DNA from: Cellulosilyticum sp.
GTDB lineage: Bacteria > Bacillota > Clostridia > Lachnospirales > Cellulosilyticaceae
Direction of reading: 5' to 3'
DNA length: 35,278 nucleotides
NCBI GenBank assembly: GCA_015058045.1
Contig: SVDC01000034.1
Span: forward strand, 5,167 to 40,444
The notes under the pieces are model-generated. The model was not told the DNA's origin. It ran no database searches and saw only the letters and a program-made list of their open reading frames with translations. Below are positions 24,568 through 33,969 of this stretch, piece by piece (the stretch's first letter is position 1; each line of letters opens with the position of its first letter). The translations under genes were made by a program, and so were the position numbers.

Positions 24568-26055
24568 CTATCTTAAATTAGTATATCCCATTAGATATTG
24601 GTCTACTTCTTTTGCAGCCTCTCTTCCTTCTCGGATAGCCCATACCACTAATGATTGGCCCCTATGCATATCTCCTGCTACAAAGACTTTATCTATATTG
24701 GTTTGATATTTGTCTACTGCTGTAGCTACATTGGTTCTGGCATCCACTTCAATTCCAAAGTTTTCTATTACATAACTTTCGGAGCCTAAGAAACCTGCTG
24801 CAATCAGTACAAGATCAGCCTCTAAGATTTGTTCTGAGCCTTCTACTTCTTGTATTTCTTGTCTGCCTGTCTCTGGATTAGTTCCAAATTTAACTTGAAC
24901 AACTTTAACAGCCGTTAGTTCACCCGTTTCATTTTTAATAAACTCTTTAACCGTTGTTTCATAAATTCTAGGGTCGTGCTTAAATACATAAATAGCTTCC
25001 TCTTGGCCATAGTCTGTTTTACAAACTTTTGGCCATTGTGGCCATGGATTATTTTCAGCTCTTTCGTCAGGTAATTTAGGCATTATTTCAATTTGTACAA
25101 CTGATTTACACCCATGTCTAATAGATGTTCCTACACAGTCATTTCCCGTGTCTCCACCACCAATCACTACAACATTCTTATCTTTTGCGTTAATGTAATT
25201 CCCATCTTCAAGATTTGAATTTAAAAGACTTTTTGTGGTTGTTTTTAAGAAATCTACTGCAAAGTAAATACCCGCTGCATCTCTACCTGGTACATTAATA
25301 TCTCTGGGATTTGATGCGCCACAAGCTAAAACAACTGCATCAAATTCTTTTAAAAGTCTATTTGCTTTATACTTCTTACCTATATCTGTATTCGTAATAA
25401 ACTTAACGCCTTCTTGTGACATGATATCAATACGTCTATCAATAATAGACTTTTCAATTTTCATATTGGGAATCCCATACATTAAAAGACCGCCAATTCT
25501 ATCTTCACGTTCAAATACAGTAACTAAGTGACCCCTCTTATTAAGCTGATTTGCTGCTGTAAGTCCTGCTGGTCCAGAACCCACAACTGCAACATTTTTT
25601 CCTGTTCTTATACTTGGTTTATGTGGTTTAATAAGCCCTTTTTCAAAAGCATTCTCAATAATAGCCTGCTCATTTTCTTTAACTGATACTGCTTCTCCAT
25701 TTAATCCGCATGTACAAGCCTTTTCACATGGTGCAGGACATACTCTAGATGTAAATTCCGGGAAGTTATCGGTCAGAAGTAGACGATTTACTGCTTCTTC
25801 CCATTGACCATTAAAGACAAGATCATTCCATTCTGGTATTAAGTTATTTAGCGGACATCCTACTACCATTCCTTTAACCATACTACCTGATTGACAAAAT
25901 GGTACTCCACATTCCATACATCTTGCACCTTGATTTTTCTGCATTTCTATTGATAAAGGTATATGAAATTCATTAAAATTCTTTATCCTTTGAGCAGGCG
26001 CCTCGCATTTGCTGGTCGCTCTGTCATATTCCATAAATCCCGTTGGCTTTCCCAT
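24568..26055 (-). CDS. gltD: Glutamate synthase small (beta) subunit
   Basis: A 495-residue NAD(P)H-dependent flavoprotein that passes electrons to GltB. N-terminal cysteines for the [4Fe-4S] clusters are Cys46, Cys49, Cys54 and Cys67 (RCMECGVPFC, GCPLNN) and Cys106, Cys110, Cys114 and Cys116 (CPAPCEKACTC). The FAD-binding loop is VAVVGSGPAGLTAANQL near residue 150, and the NAD(P) loop is VVVIGGGDTGNDC near residue 285. GDMHRGQSLVVWAIREGREA at the C-terminus is the conserved second FAD contact. AGGAGG is 8 bases before the ATG. It follows gltB by 12 bases, one operon. Confidence 0.97.
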   Translation of the reverse strand: MGKPTGFMEYDRATSKCEAPAQRIKNFNEFHIPLSIEMQKNQGARCMECGVPFCQSGSMVKGMVVGCPLNNLIPEWNDLVFNGQWEEAVNRLLLTDNFPEFTSRVCPAPCEKACTCGLNGEAVSVKENEQAIIENAFEKGLIKPHKPSIRTGKNVAVVGSGPAGLTAANQLNKRGHLVTVFEREDRIGGLLMYGIPNMKIEKSIIDRRIDIMSQEGVKFITNTDIGKKYKANRLLKEFDAVVLACGASNPRDINVPGRDAAGIYFAVDFLKTTTKSLLNSNLEDGNYINAKDKNVVVIGGGDTGNDCVGTSIRHGCKSVVQIEIMPKLPDERAENNPWPQWPKVCKTDYGQEEAIYVFKHDPRIYETTVKEFIKNETGELTAVKVVQVKFGTNPETGRQEIQEVEGSEQILEADLVLIAAGFLGSESYVIENFGIEVDARTNVATAVDKYQTNIDKVFVAGDMHRGQSLVVWAIREGREAAKEVDQYLMGYTNLR

Positions 26056-26067
26056 ATGTGGCTCCTC

Positions 26068-29000
26068 CTATTTTCTGGTATTTGCATAAAATGCTTCAAT
26101 TTGTGCTTGCTCACTACTCATTCCTTTTTCTTCCATAGTTAAAATAGTTTGTCTCATGCGCGCATAGTCATATGGGAAGATTTTCTTGAATTTAGGTAAA
26201 TAATCTCCAAAATGATCAAGTACTTCTTTACCTTTTACTGAGTTTGTTGCAGCAACATGTTCTTCTATCATTTGTTTCAATTCAAGGATGTCGTATTTCT
26301 CTGTGACTTCATTAAGAGAAACTAATTCTTTGTTGAGCTTCTTGTATAAGTCTCTATCCTCATCAAGGACATAAGCAATACCACCACTCATACCAGCTGC
26401 AAAATTTTTACCTGTTTTACCCAATACAACAACTCTACCACCTGTCATATATTCGCAGCCATGATCACCTACACCTTCAACTACTGCATATGCACCTGAA
26501 TTTCTTACACAGAAACGTTCACCTGCTATACCATTAATAAAGGCTTTACCACTTGTTGCCCCATACATTGCAACATTACCAATAATAATATTTTCATCCT
26601 GTTTGTACCTAGCATTCTTAGGTGGGTAAACGATTACTTTTCCACCTGATAATCCTTTTCCAAAATAATCGTTACTATCTCCGATAAGTTCTAGTGTTAA
26701 TCCTTTTGGAATAAATGCACCAAAACTTTGGCCACCACTTCCATTACATCTCACTATATAGGTATCATCATCCAATGTATTACCATATAATTTTGTGATT
26801 TCTGATCCAAAGATTGTTCCTACTGTACGGTCAATATTTGTTACATCTATCTCTATTCTCTTTGATTGTTTATGGCGAAGTGCACCTTGCATTCTAGGAA
26901 TAATGACCTTTTCATCCATTGTATTTTCTAATTGAAAATCATACATATTCTTTGGATTAAATGTTCTTGGTACATCCTGACCTATAAATGGATTATGAAT
27001 AATCTTAGTAACATCTATTTTACTTGCTCTAGTTTGCTCCTCTAATGGTTTTATTTCCAGTAAGTCAGAGCGCCCAACTAGTTCATCTACAGTACGAATA
27101 CCAAGCTTAGCCATGTATTCACGAAGTTCCTCTGCCACAAACTTCATAAAGTTAATTACATATTCCGGTTTTCCTTTAAATTTCTTTCTAAGTTCTGGGT
27201 TTTGCGTTGCAATACCTACAGGACATGTATCCAAATTGCACACCCTCATCATGACACACCCCATTGTAATAAGTGGTGCTGTAGCAAATCCAAATTCTTC
27301 TGCCCCTAGAAGTGCTGCAACTACTACATCTCTACCTGTTAAAAGCTTGCCATCTGCTTCTATCACAACTTTTGAACGAAGACCATTCATAATTAAATTT
27401 TGATGGGTTTCTGCTAAACCTAATTCCCATGGAAGCCCTGCATTATAAATAGAATTTCTTGGCGCTGCACCTGTACCGCCATCAAATCCAGAAATAAGGA
27501 TAACACCAGCTCCTGCTTTAGCCACGCCTGCTGCTACAGTTCCTACCCCTGCTTCAGATACCAATTTTACAGAAATACGTGCATCCTTATTAGCATTTTT
27601 AAGGTCATAAATTAATTGTGCCAAATCTTCAATAGAATAAATATCATGATGTGGCGGTGGTGAAATAAGTGCAACACCTGGTGTTGAGTGTCTAGTCTTA
27701 GCTACCCATGGATAAACCTTTTCAGCAGGAAGTTGCCCACCTTCACCTGGCTTTGCACCTTGTGCCATTTTAATTTGAATTTCTTTGGCACTTACAAGAT
27801 ACTCTGATGTTACACCAAAACGTCCTGATGCTACTTGTTTAATGGCTGAACACCTTTCTTTATCCTTAAGCCTTTCAGGTGACTCTCCCCCTTCACCACT
27901 GTTAGATTTTCCGCCAATTCTATTCATAGCAATTGCCATTGTTTCATGTGCTTCTTCTGAAATAGAGCCGTATGACATTGCACCTGTTTTGAAACGTTTT
28001 ACAATAGAATCTATACTCTCTACCTGCTCAATTGGAATCCCACCATCTTCAGGAAACTTAAAGCTTAAAATACCTCTAAGATTCATAATCCTACTCTCTT
28101 TATGAATTGCTGCAGAAAACTCTTTAAAGGTTTCGTAACTTCCTGTTCTAGTTGCCTCCTGAAGTAAATGAATGGTTTCAGGATTATATAAGTGTTCCTC
28201 TTTTCCGCTTCGTAGCTTATGACTCCCAATACTATCAACTTCTGTATCTACATCTAATCCAAGTGGATCAAAAGCATTAGAGTGTAATTGCTGTACACAT
28301 TTATTAATATCATCAAGCGTGATGCCACCTACTCTACTAACTGTGCCTGTAAAGTATTGATCAATGACTTCTTTACTAATTCCCATCGCCTCAAAAATCT
28401 TAGAACCTTGATAAGACTGGATTGTTGAAATCCCCATTTTAGAAGCAATTTTAACAATGCCCTTAAGTACAGCTTTATTGTAATCATTTTCAGCTGCATA
28501 ATAATCTTTATCTAAGACTTTACGTTCAATTAAATCTTTAATTGTGCCTTGTGCAAGATATGGATTAATCGCACAAGCGCCATAACCTAATAATGTTGCA
28601 AAATGATGTACTTCTCTTGGTTCCGCACTTTCTAAAATCATTGCCACTGACGTTCTCTTTTTCGTTGATACCAAGTGTTGCTGCATAGCAGAAACGGCAA
28701 GTAAAGATGGGATTGCTACATGGTATTCATCTACTCCTCTATCTGAAAGAATCAAAATATTAGCACCATCACGATGTGCTTTATCTGCCATTACAAATAA
28801 ATGTGCAATGGCTTTATCCAGAGAAGTATTTTTGTAATATGTAATTGGAATGACTTCTACCTTAAATCCTGGCACATTCATATTTTTAATCTTTAGCATA
28901 TCTGTACTTGTCAAAATAGGATTATTGACTTTAAGGACTCGGCAGTTATCACCTTTTTCCTCTAGAATATTTCCATCCTCACCTATATACACACAAGTTG

Positions 29001-30615
29001 AAGTCACAATTTCCTCACGTATTGCATCAAATGGAGGGTTTGTTACTTGTGCAAATAATTGCTTAAAGTAATTAAATAATGGTGGATTGGTATTCGATAA
29101 TGGTGGAAGTGCACTATCTGCTCCCATTGCAGCTACTGGTTCTGCTCCATTCTTCGCCATTGGTAAAATCGTCGTTCTAATATCTTCATAAGAGTAACCA
29201 AATGCTTTTTGTAAGCGTTTTAATTCTACTTGGTTATATTGCTCTACATTTTTATTCGGAATGTGTAAATCTCTTAGCTCTACAAGATATTTATCTAGCC
29301 ACTCACCATAAGGCTGACGACCTGCATATTCCGTTTTTAGGTCCTCATCATCAATCAATTTTCCTTTAACAGTATCTACTAAAAGCATCTTACCCGGTTT
29401 AAGTCTTTCTTTCTTAACAATCTTCTCTACCGGAATATCAATAGCTCCAACCTCTGATGCTAAGATTAAATGGTCATCATCTGTAATATAGTATCTAGAA
29501 GGTCTTAACCCATTTCTATCTAAGATCGCTCCCATCAAATCTCCATCTGAGAATAAAATAGATGCTGGCCCATCCCAAGGTTCCATCATCGTTGCGTAAT
29601 ATTGATAAAAATCTTTTTTCTCTTGTGACATCGCTTTATTATTATTCCATGGCTCTGGAATTAAAATCATTACAGCAAGAGGTAATTCCATTCCTGACAT
29701 GACCAAGAACTCTAGTGTATTATCTAACCGAGCTGAATCCGAACCTTCTATATTGATAATTGGCAATATCTTATGCATCTCATCTTTTAATGCCATACAT
29801 CCAATATTCTCTTCTCGTGCCAACATCTTATCTACATTTCCCGTAATCGTATTAATCTCTCCATTATGTACAATTAAACGATTTGGGTGTGCTTTTTGCC
29901 AACTTGGATTTGTATTAGTACTAAATCTAGAGTGTACTGTTGCAATAGCCGATGTATATTCTTTATTTTGAAGATCTCCAAAAAAAGAGCGTAATTGCCC
30001 AACAAGGAACATCCCTTTATATACAATGGTACGACTTGATAAGGATACAACATAGGTACTTTCATTACTTTGTTCAAATATCCTTCTTGTAATATATAAC
30101 TTCCGATCAAATTCCAAGCCTTTAGCACACTCTTTAGGACGTTTTATAAACCCTTGCATAACACATGGCATACTATCAAATGCCTTTTGTCCCAGTACTT
30201 CAGGATTTACAGGTACAGTTCTCCAACCTAAAAATTCCATACCCTCTTTTTGAACAATGACTTCAAATAATTTCTTTTCCTGATTTCTCTTAACTTCATT
30301 TTGTGGGAAAAAGAACATGCCAATACCATAATCTCTTTCATCACCAATTGATATATTTAATCTCTCTGCTTCTTTGCTAAAAAAATCATGCGAGATTTGT
30401 AATAATATACCAACTCCATCTCCCGTTTTTCCTTCTGCATCTTTTCCTGCTCTATGCTCTAAATTTTCAACGATTCTAAGAGCATTCTCAACAACTTCTC
30501 TTGATTTTATCCCCTTTATATTAACAACTGCTCCTATACCACAATTATCATGTTCAAATCGTGGGTCATAGAGCCCTTGCTCTAGATATGGGTTTTGATT
30601 TTTAAAGTTATCCAT
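26068..30615 (-). CDS. gltB: Glutamate synthase large (alpha) subunit
   Basis: A protein of 1515 residues that converts glutamine and 2-oxoglutarate into two glutamates. After a 24-residue propeptide comes the N-terminal nucleophile Cys25 (HDNCGIGAV) of the class II glutaminase domain (to about 430). A central domain follows, then the FMN-dependent synthase domain with GGKSNSGEGGES and the [3Fe-4S] ligands Cys1120, Cys1126 and Cys1131 (spacing C-X5-C-X4-C). The C-terminal GXGXG beta-helix domain (GGQSFGAFIPKG, GGRVVVLGKTGKNFAAGMSGG) is complete. A GGGGG site lies 9 bases before the ATG. The leader contains a likely attenuator. It is divergent from glnA. Confidence 0.98.
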   Translation of the reverse strand: MDNFKNQNPYLEQGLYDPRFEHDNCGIGAVVNIKGIKSREVVENALRIVENLEHRAGKDAEGKTGDGVGILLQISHDFFSKEAERLNISIGDERDYGIGMFFFPQNEVKRNQEKKLFEVIVQKEGMEFLGWRTVPVNPEVLGQKAFDSMPCVMQGFIKRPKECAKGLEFDRKLYITRRIFEQSNESTYVVSLSSRTIVYKGMFLVGQLRSFFGDLQNKEYTSAIATVHSRFSTNTNPSWQKAHPNRLIVHNGEINTITGNVDKMLAREENIGCMALKDEMHKILPIINIEGSDSARLDNTLEFLVMSGMELPLAVMILIPEPWNNNKAMSQEKKDFYQYYATMMEPWDGPASILFSDGDLMGAILDRNGLRPSRYYITDDDHLILASEVGAIDIPVEKIVKKERLKPGKMLLVDTVKGKLIDDEDLKTEYAGRQPYGEWLDKYLVELRDLHIPNKNVEQYNQVELKRLQKAFGYSYEDIRTTILPMAKNGAEPVAAMGADSALPPLSNTNPPLFNYFKQLFAQVTNPPFDAIREEIVTSTCVYIGEDGNILEEKGDNCRVLKVNNPILTSTDMLKIKNMNVPGFKVEVIPITYYKNTSLDKAIAHLFVMADKAHRDGANILILSDRGVDEYHVAIPSLLAVSAMQQHLVSTKKRTSVAMILESAEPREVHHFATLLGYGACAINPYLAQGTIKDLIERKVLDKDYYAAENDYNKAVLKGIVKIASKMGISTIQSYQGSKIFEAMGISKEVIDQYFTGTVSRVGGITLDDINKCVQQLHSNAFDPLGLDVDTEVDSIGSHKLRSGKEEHLYNPETIHLLQEATRTGSYETFKEFSAAIHKESRIMNLRGILSFKFPEDGGIPIEQVESIDSIVKRFKTGAMSYGSISEEAHETMAIAMNRIGGKSNSGEGGESPERLKDKERCSAIKQVASGRFGVTSEYLVSAKEIQIKMAQGAKPGEGGQLPAEKVYPWVAKTRHSTPGVALISPPPHHDIYSIEDLAQLIYDLKNANKDARISVKLVSEAGVGTVAAGVAKAGAGVILISGFDGGTGAAPRNSIYNAGLPWELGLAETHQNLIMNGLRSKVVIEADGKLLTGRDVVVAALLGAEEFGFATAPLITMGCVMMRVCNLDTCPVGIATQNPELRKKFKGKPEYVINFMKFVAEELREYMAKLGIRTVDELVGRSDLLEIKPLEEQTRASKIDVTKIIHNPFIGQDVPRTFNPKNMYDFQLENTMDEKVIIPRMQGALRHKQSKRIEIDVTNIDRTVGTIFGSEITKLYGNTLDDDTYIVRCNGSGGQSFGAFIPKGLTLELIGDSNDYFGKGLSGGKVIVYPPKNARYKQDENIIIGNVAMYGATSGKAFINGIAGERFCVRNSGAYAVVEGVGDHGCEYMTGGRVVVLGKTGKNFAAGMSGGIAYVLDEDRDLYKKLNKELVSLNEVTEKYDILELKQMIEEHVAATNSVKGKEVLDHFGDYLPKFKKIFPYDYARMRQTILTMEEKGMSSEQAQIEAFYANTRK

Positions 30616-30658
30616 ACAATTGGTCCCCCTCTAAGATTTAATAGATTACTCTATAGCT

Positions 30659-30736
30659 AAAAAAATCAAAGTTACTCCATACTATAACTATTCTAGTAGT
30701 AGATCTAAAATAGCCTTTTAATGCAACTTTTGATTT
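30659..30736 (-). terminator. Attenuator-type terminator in the gltB leader
   Basis: In minus-strand RNA, AAATCAAAAGTTGC (30736-30723) pairs with GTAACTTTGATTT (30675-30663), with one bulged A and one mismatch, and is followed by seven T (30665-30659). An inner hairpin CTATTTTAG/CTAGAATAG (30713-30688) fills the loop. It sits between the promoter and the gene, only 44 bases before the gltB ATG. Confidence 0.6.
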
Positions 30737-30756
30737 TGTAGATTCTTAAACCGGAA

Positions 30757-30797
30757 CATAACACAGATAACGATTTTAACTTTCGATAACAATTGTA
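30757..30797 (-). repeat. Shared bipartite element, copy in the gltB leader
   Basis: Read on the minus strand: TACAATTGTTATCGAAA, eight extra bases, then GTTATCTGTGTTATG, at the very 5' end of the predicted transcript. Thirty of 32 aligned positions match the copy before gatC (24218-24250). On the other strand it contains repeated ATAAC half-sites. Confidence 0.6.
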
Positions 30798-30803
30798 CTT
30801 CAA

Positions 30804-30832
30804 AATATATTCTACTCTTCATAAATTGTCAA
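30804..30832 (-). promoter_or_regulatory. Promoter of gltBD
   Basis: TTGACA (30832-30827), 17 bases, TATATT (30809-30804) on the minus strand. The transcript would start near 30797 and give a leader of about 180 nt. Confidence 0.72.
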
Positions 30833-31088
30833 TATTTTATTTAAAATATTCAGAAATTATAAGAGGGGTTGTATTCTTTAGTTATCCCTTATTTTATAGG
30901 CCTATTTACTTATTCTTTTTACTTATTCCCTTTAACTATCCTACCTGTCTATCTATAGATCTCATCCCTCATTGCTAATGATTGTCTGTACTAAATAGGA
31001 TTATTTTATGATTAGCTAATACTTATATTACTTTTAGACTTAATATGTTTTCCAACTTTATACTTTAAAATAATTAATTACAAATAAC

Positions 31089-31117
31089 TTTACACCAATT
31101 ACTAAATACTTTAAAAT
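31089..31117 (+). promoter_or_regulatory. Promoter of the glnA operon
   Basis: TTTACA (31089-31094), 17 bases, TAAAAT (31112-31117), giving a leader of about 45 nt that ends in AGGAGG. No attenuator lies in this leader. Confidence 0.55.
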
Positions 31118-31167
31118 GTGTTTAATTATTTTAACAATATCATAAAACTTATTAGGAGGATTTTCTT

Positions 31168-32484
31168 ATGTCATATAATAAAGTTGGCGCTTTACGATTT
31201 GTTGAAGAAAATGATGTAAAGTTTATTAGGCTTCAATTTAGTGATATTCTTGGTAACCTAAAAAATATCTCCATATCTGCAAATCAGCTTAGTAAAGCTT
31301 TTGATGAAGGTATTGCTTTTGATGCCTCTTCAATCCTTGGTTTTTCATGTATCGAAGACTCCGAACTTTTCTTGCATCCAGACCCTAGTACCTTATGTAT
31401 TCTCCCCTGGAGGCCTCAACATGGCAAAGTGGCACGTCTCTTCTGTGATATTAAAAGAGCGGATGGTACTTACTTTGAAGGAGATTGCCGTTACTTATTA
31501 CGCCATGTCTTTGAAAAAGCCAAATCTCAGGGCTTAATTTTTCATGTCGGTCCAGAATGTGAATTCTTCCTTTTTCAAAGAGATTCTGAAGGTAATCCAA
31601 TATTAAAACCCGCTGATAAAGCAGCTTACTTTGATGTAGCACCACTAGATCAAGGTGAAAACACACGCCGTGAAATTTGCCTTACTCTCGAAGAAATGGG
31701 ATTTGAAATAGAATCCTCTCATCATGAGTGTGCATATGGACAACATGAAATCGACTTCAAATATGATGATGTCCTTAAATCAGCAGATAATATTCTTTCA
31801 TTCAAATCTGTTGTAAAAACAATTGCAGGACGCAATGGTTTACATGCCTCTTTTATGCCCAAACCCTTTACTGATACCAGTGGTTCTGGTATGCACATCA
31901 ATATGTCTCTCTTTAAAGATGGTGAAAATATCTTTTCTACAAAACATAATGCTGGCCTACCACTAATTGCTCAACAGTTTATAGCAGGTATCCTTACCCA
32001 TATCAGAGAAATGACTGCTATTTGTAATCCAATTGTCAATTCCTATAAAAGAATTCATTCTGGCTACAAAGCTCCTCGCCATATTAGTTGGTCTTATAAA
32101 AATCGCTCTACACTCATTCGTGTACCATCAACTAGGCAAGGTCACAATCGTATTGAGCTTCGTAGTCCTGATCCAATATGTAATCCTTATCTAGCTTTAT
32201 CTCTTATCCTTGCTGCTGGTTTAGACGGTATTGATAAGCAAATGCAGCTTTGTTCTCCACTTTCGCAAAATGCTTATAATCTTTCTTCAGATCCATTAGC
32301 TGAAATGACTATGACTACTCTTCCAATCAACTTAAATGAAGCCCTATCTGAAATGAAACAAAGTAACTTCGTAAAATCTACTCTTGGCAATCATATTTTT
32401 TCTCAATATATCACTATTAAGGAAAATGAATGGGAAACTTATAACCGTACTGTTCATGCTTGGGAGGTCCAGCATTACTTGTAG
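31168..32484 (+). CDS. glnA: Glutamine synthetase type I
   Basis: A 438-residue type I enzyme. The latch FDASSILGFSCIEDSEL is at residues 51-67, the metal-binding Glu130 and Glu132 are in GPECEFF, Glu187 and Glu194 are in SHHECAYGQHEID, His243 is in GSGMHINMS, and RIELRSPDPICNPYLA carries the flap and ammonium-site region. There is no adenylylation Tyr loop that I can recognise, consistent with the short GSI-alpha form of Firmicutes. AGGAGG is 8 bases from the ATG. It is the first gene of an operon with an ANTAR regulator, dapF and dapL, and is divergent from gltB. Confidence 0.95.
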   Translation: MSYNKVGALRFVEENDVKFIRLQFSDILGNLKNISISANQLSKAFDEGIAFDASSILGFSCIEDSELFLHPDPSTLCILPWRPQHGKVARLFCDIKRADGTYFEGDCRYLLRHVFEKAKSQGLIFHVGPECEFFLFQRDSEGNPILKPADKAAYFDVAPLDQGENTRREICLTLEEMGFEIESSHHECAYGQHEIDFKYDDVLKSADNILSFKSVVKTIAGRNGLHASFMPKPFTDTSGSGMHINMSLFKDGENIFSTKHNAGLPLIAQQFIAGILTHIREMTAICNPIVNSYKRIHSGYKAPRHISWSYKNRSTLIRVPSTRQGHNRIELRSPDPICNPYLALSLILAAGLDGIDKQMQLCSPLSQNAYNLSSDPLAEMTMTTLPINLNEALSEMKQSNFVKSTLGNHIFSQYITIKENEWETYNRTVHAWEVQHYL

Positions 32485-32528
32485 AATGATAAAACGATTA
32501 AAATTCATTTTATAAAGGAGCTAGTAGC

Positions 32529-33098
32529 ATGGAAAAGGTTTTAATTATATCTCCCCAAAAACAAGCCTATGATACAATCTATGATATTATTAAACCTCTA
32601 AATTTTTCTAGTTATGACTATGTTGCTTCTGGTAACGAGGCTAGACGAAAATTTGATTTCACTGATTATGACCTCACAATCATTAATACACCTTTGAGTG
32701 ATGAATTTGGCAGTGAACTGGTTCTAGATATTGCAGAAAAATCCTTATCTGCTATACTTATTTTGGTAAAATCAGAGATAACAGAGCAGGTCCAAGATAA
32801 GGTTGCCATTACTGGAGCCTTTGTCATTGGAAAACCTATTAATAGACAAGTTCTTTTGCAATCTATACCGTTTGCTCTTAATTCAAAACAAATAATTGAA
32901 AATTTAAGAGAGCAAAATAAGGCACTAAAACGTAAAGTAGATGATACCAAGGTAATTGAACGTGCTAAATTTTCTCTTATTAAATATTTAGGTCTAGATG
33001 AAAAACAAGCTCATAGGTATATCCAAAAGCAAGCTATGGACCTTAGGGTCTCTCCTAGAGTCGTAGCAGATAATATTTTAAAAACTTATGAAGTATAA
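32529..33098 (+). CDS. ANTAR-domain antiterminator with degenerate receiver domain
   Basis: A 189-residue protein. The N-terminal 120 residues have a CheY-like layout, but the phospho-acceptor Asp is replaced by Asn53 (YDLTIINTPLS) and the N-terminal acidic pair is absent (VLIISPQKQ); Lys102 is kept (VIGKPI). A short coiled coil (NLREQNKALKRKVDDTKVIE) links to the C-terminal ANTAR three-helix domain (RAKFSLIKYLGLDEKQAHRYIQKQAM, VSPRVVADNIL). ANTAR proteins bind paired RNA hairpins and prevent terminator formation. With no phosphorylation site this one may be switched by ligand or partner, perhaps glutamine synthetase itself; that is inference. AAAGGAG is 8 bases from the ATG, 44 bases after glnA. 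Confidence 0.9.
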   Translation: MEKVLIISPQKQAYDTIYDIIKPLNFSSYDYVASGNEARRKFDFTDYDLTIINTPLSDEFGSELVLDIAEKSLSAILILVKSEITEQVQDKVAITGAFVIGKPINRQVLLQSIPFALNSKQIIENLREQNKALKRKVDDTKVIERAKFSLIKYLGLDEKQAHRYIQKQAMDLRVSPRVVADNILKTYEV

Positions 33099-33115
33099 TT
33101 TAGGGGTGTGAACAT

Positions 33116-33967
33116 ATGAAAATTAATTTTACTAAAATGCACGGCATAGGCAATGATTACGTATATGTTGATGGTTTCAAAGAAACAATCCCCAATCCTA
33201 ATGCTTTCTCTGAATTTATTAGTGATAGACATTTCGGTATTGGTGCTGATGGTTTAGTAATGATTTTACCTTCTGATACAGCTGATTTTAGAATGCGTAT
33301 GTTTAATGCAGACGGTTCTGAAGGTAAGATGTGTGGCAATGCAACAAGATGCATCGGTAAATTCGTTTATGAAGCCGGCTATACAACAAAAACAAATATC
33401 TCACTTGAAACATTAAGCGGTATTAAATATCTTAAACTTAATGTAGAGAATGAAAAAGTTGTTTCTGTTGAAGTAGATATGGGCAAAGCAATTCTTATTC
33501 CTAAAGAAATTCCTGTCTTATCAGATTTAGATCGTTTTGTTAACGAAGCTATTACAATTGATGATAAAACCTATAATGTTACTTGTGTTTCTATGGGAAA
33601 TCCTCACGCAGTCATTTACTGTGATGATGTAGATCATTTACCACTTGAAACAATTGGACCGAAATTTGAATTTAATCCTCTCTTTCCTGAGAGAATCAAT
33701 ACAGAATTTGTACAAATAATAGATGCAACTACTGTAAAAATGCGTGTTTGGGAACGTGGCTCAGGTGAAACTTGGGCCTGTGGAACAGGTGCTTGTGCAG
33801 TAGCTGTTTCTTCAGTATTAAATGGTTTCTGCAAACAAGGTGAAGAAATTACTGTTAAACTACGTGGTGGTGAACTTAAAATCACTTACAACGAAGATGG
33901 AACTGTACTAATGAAAGGTCCTGCTACTAAGGTCTTTGATGGTATAATTGAATATAAGGAGGCTTAA
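33116..33967 (+). CDS. dapF: Diaminopimelate epimerase
   Basis: Interconverts LL- and meso-diaminopimelate for lysine and peptidoglycan. The 283-residue protein has the two catalytic cysteines Cys73 ([11 protein letters not shown]) and Cys222 ([12 protein letters not shown]), plus [16 protein letters not shown] at the start and SMGNPHAV in the middle. A GGGG site lies 9 bases before the ATG. It follows the ANTAR gene by 17 bases, and its stop is 2 bases before dapL, so the four genes from glnA onward are one transcript. Confidence 0.97.
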   Translation: MKINFTKMHGIGNDYVYVDGFKETIPNPNAFSEFISDRHFGIGADGLVMILPSDTADFRMRMFNADGSEGKMCGNATRCIGKFVYEAGYTTKTNISLETLSGIKYLKLNVENEKVVSVEVDMGKAILIPKEIPVLSDLDRFVNEAITIDDKTYNVTCVSMGNPHAVIYCDDVDHLPLETIGPKFEFNPLFPERINTEFVQIIDATTVKMRVWERGSGETWACGTGACAVAVSSVLNGFCKQGEEITVKLRGGELKITYNEDGTVLMKGPATKVFDGIIEYKEA

Positions 33968-33969
33968 AA

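Larger units (their letters stand above)
30616..31167. other. Divergent control region between gltB and glnA
   Basis: 552 bases without a gene. The gltB side holds the promoter, shared element and attenuator listed separately. The middle (30840-31085) is pyrimidine-rich and AT-rich with no structure I can support. The glnA side has a promoter and a short leader without a terminator. Confidence 0.5.

Noticed and set aside
30616..30797. Glutamine riboswitch (glnA RNA motif) in the gltB leader
   Set aside because: The conserved blocks of that motif are not present in the leader, although the location would have fitted.
30793..30978. 61-codon plus-strand frame in the gltB-glnA gap
   Set aside because: It covers the gltB promoter, has no ribosome site and encodes a low-complexity hydrophobic peptide.
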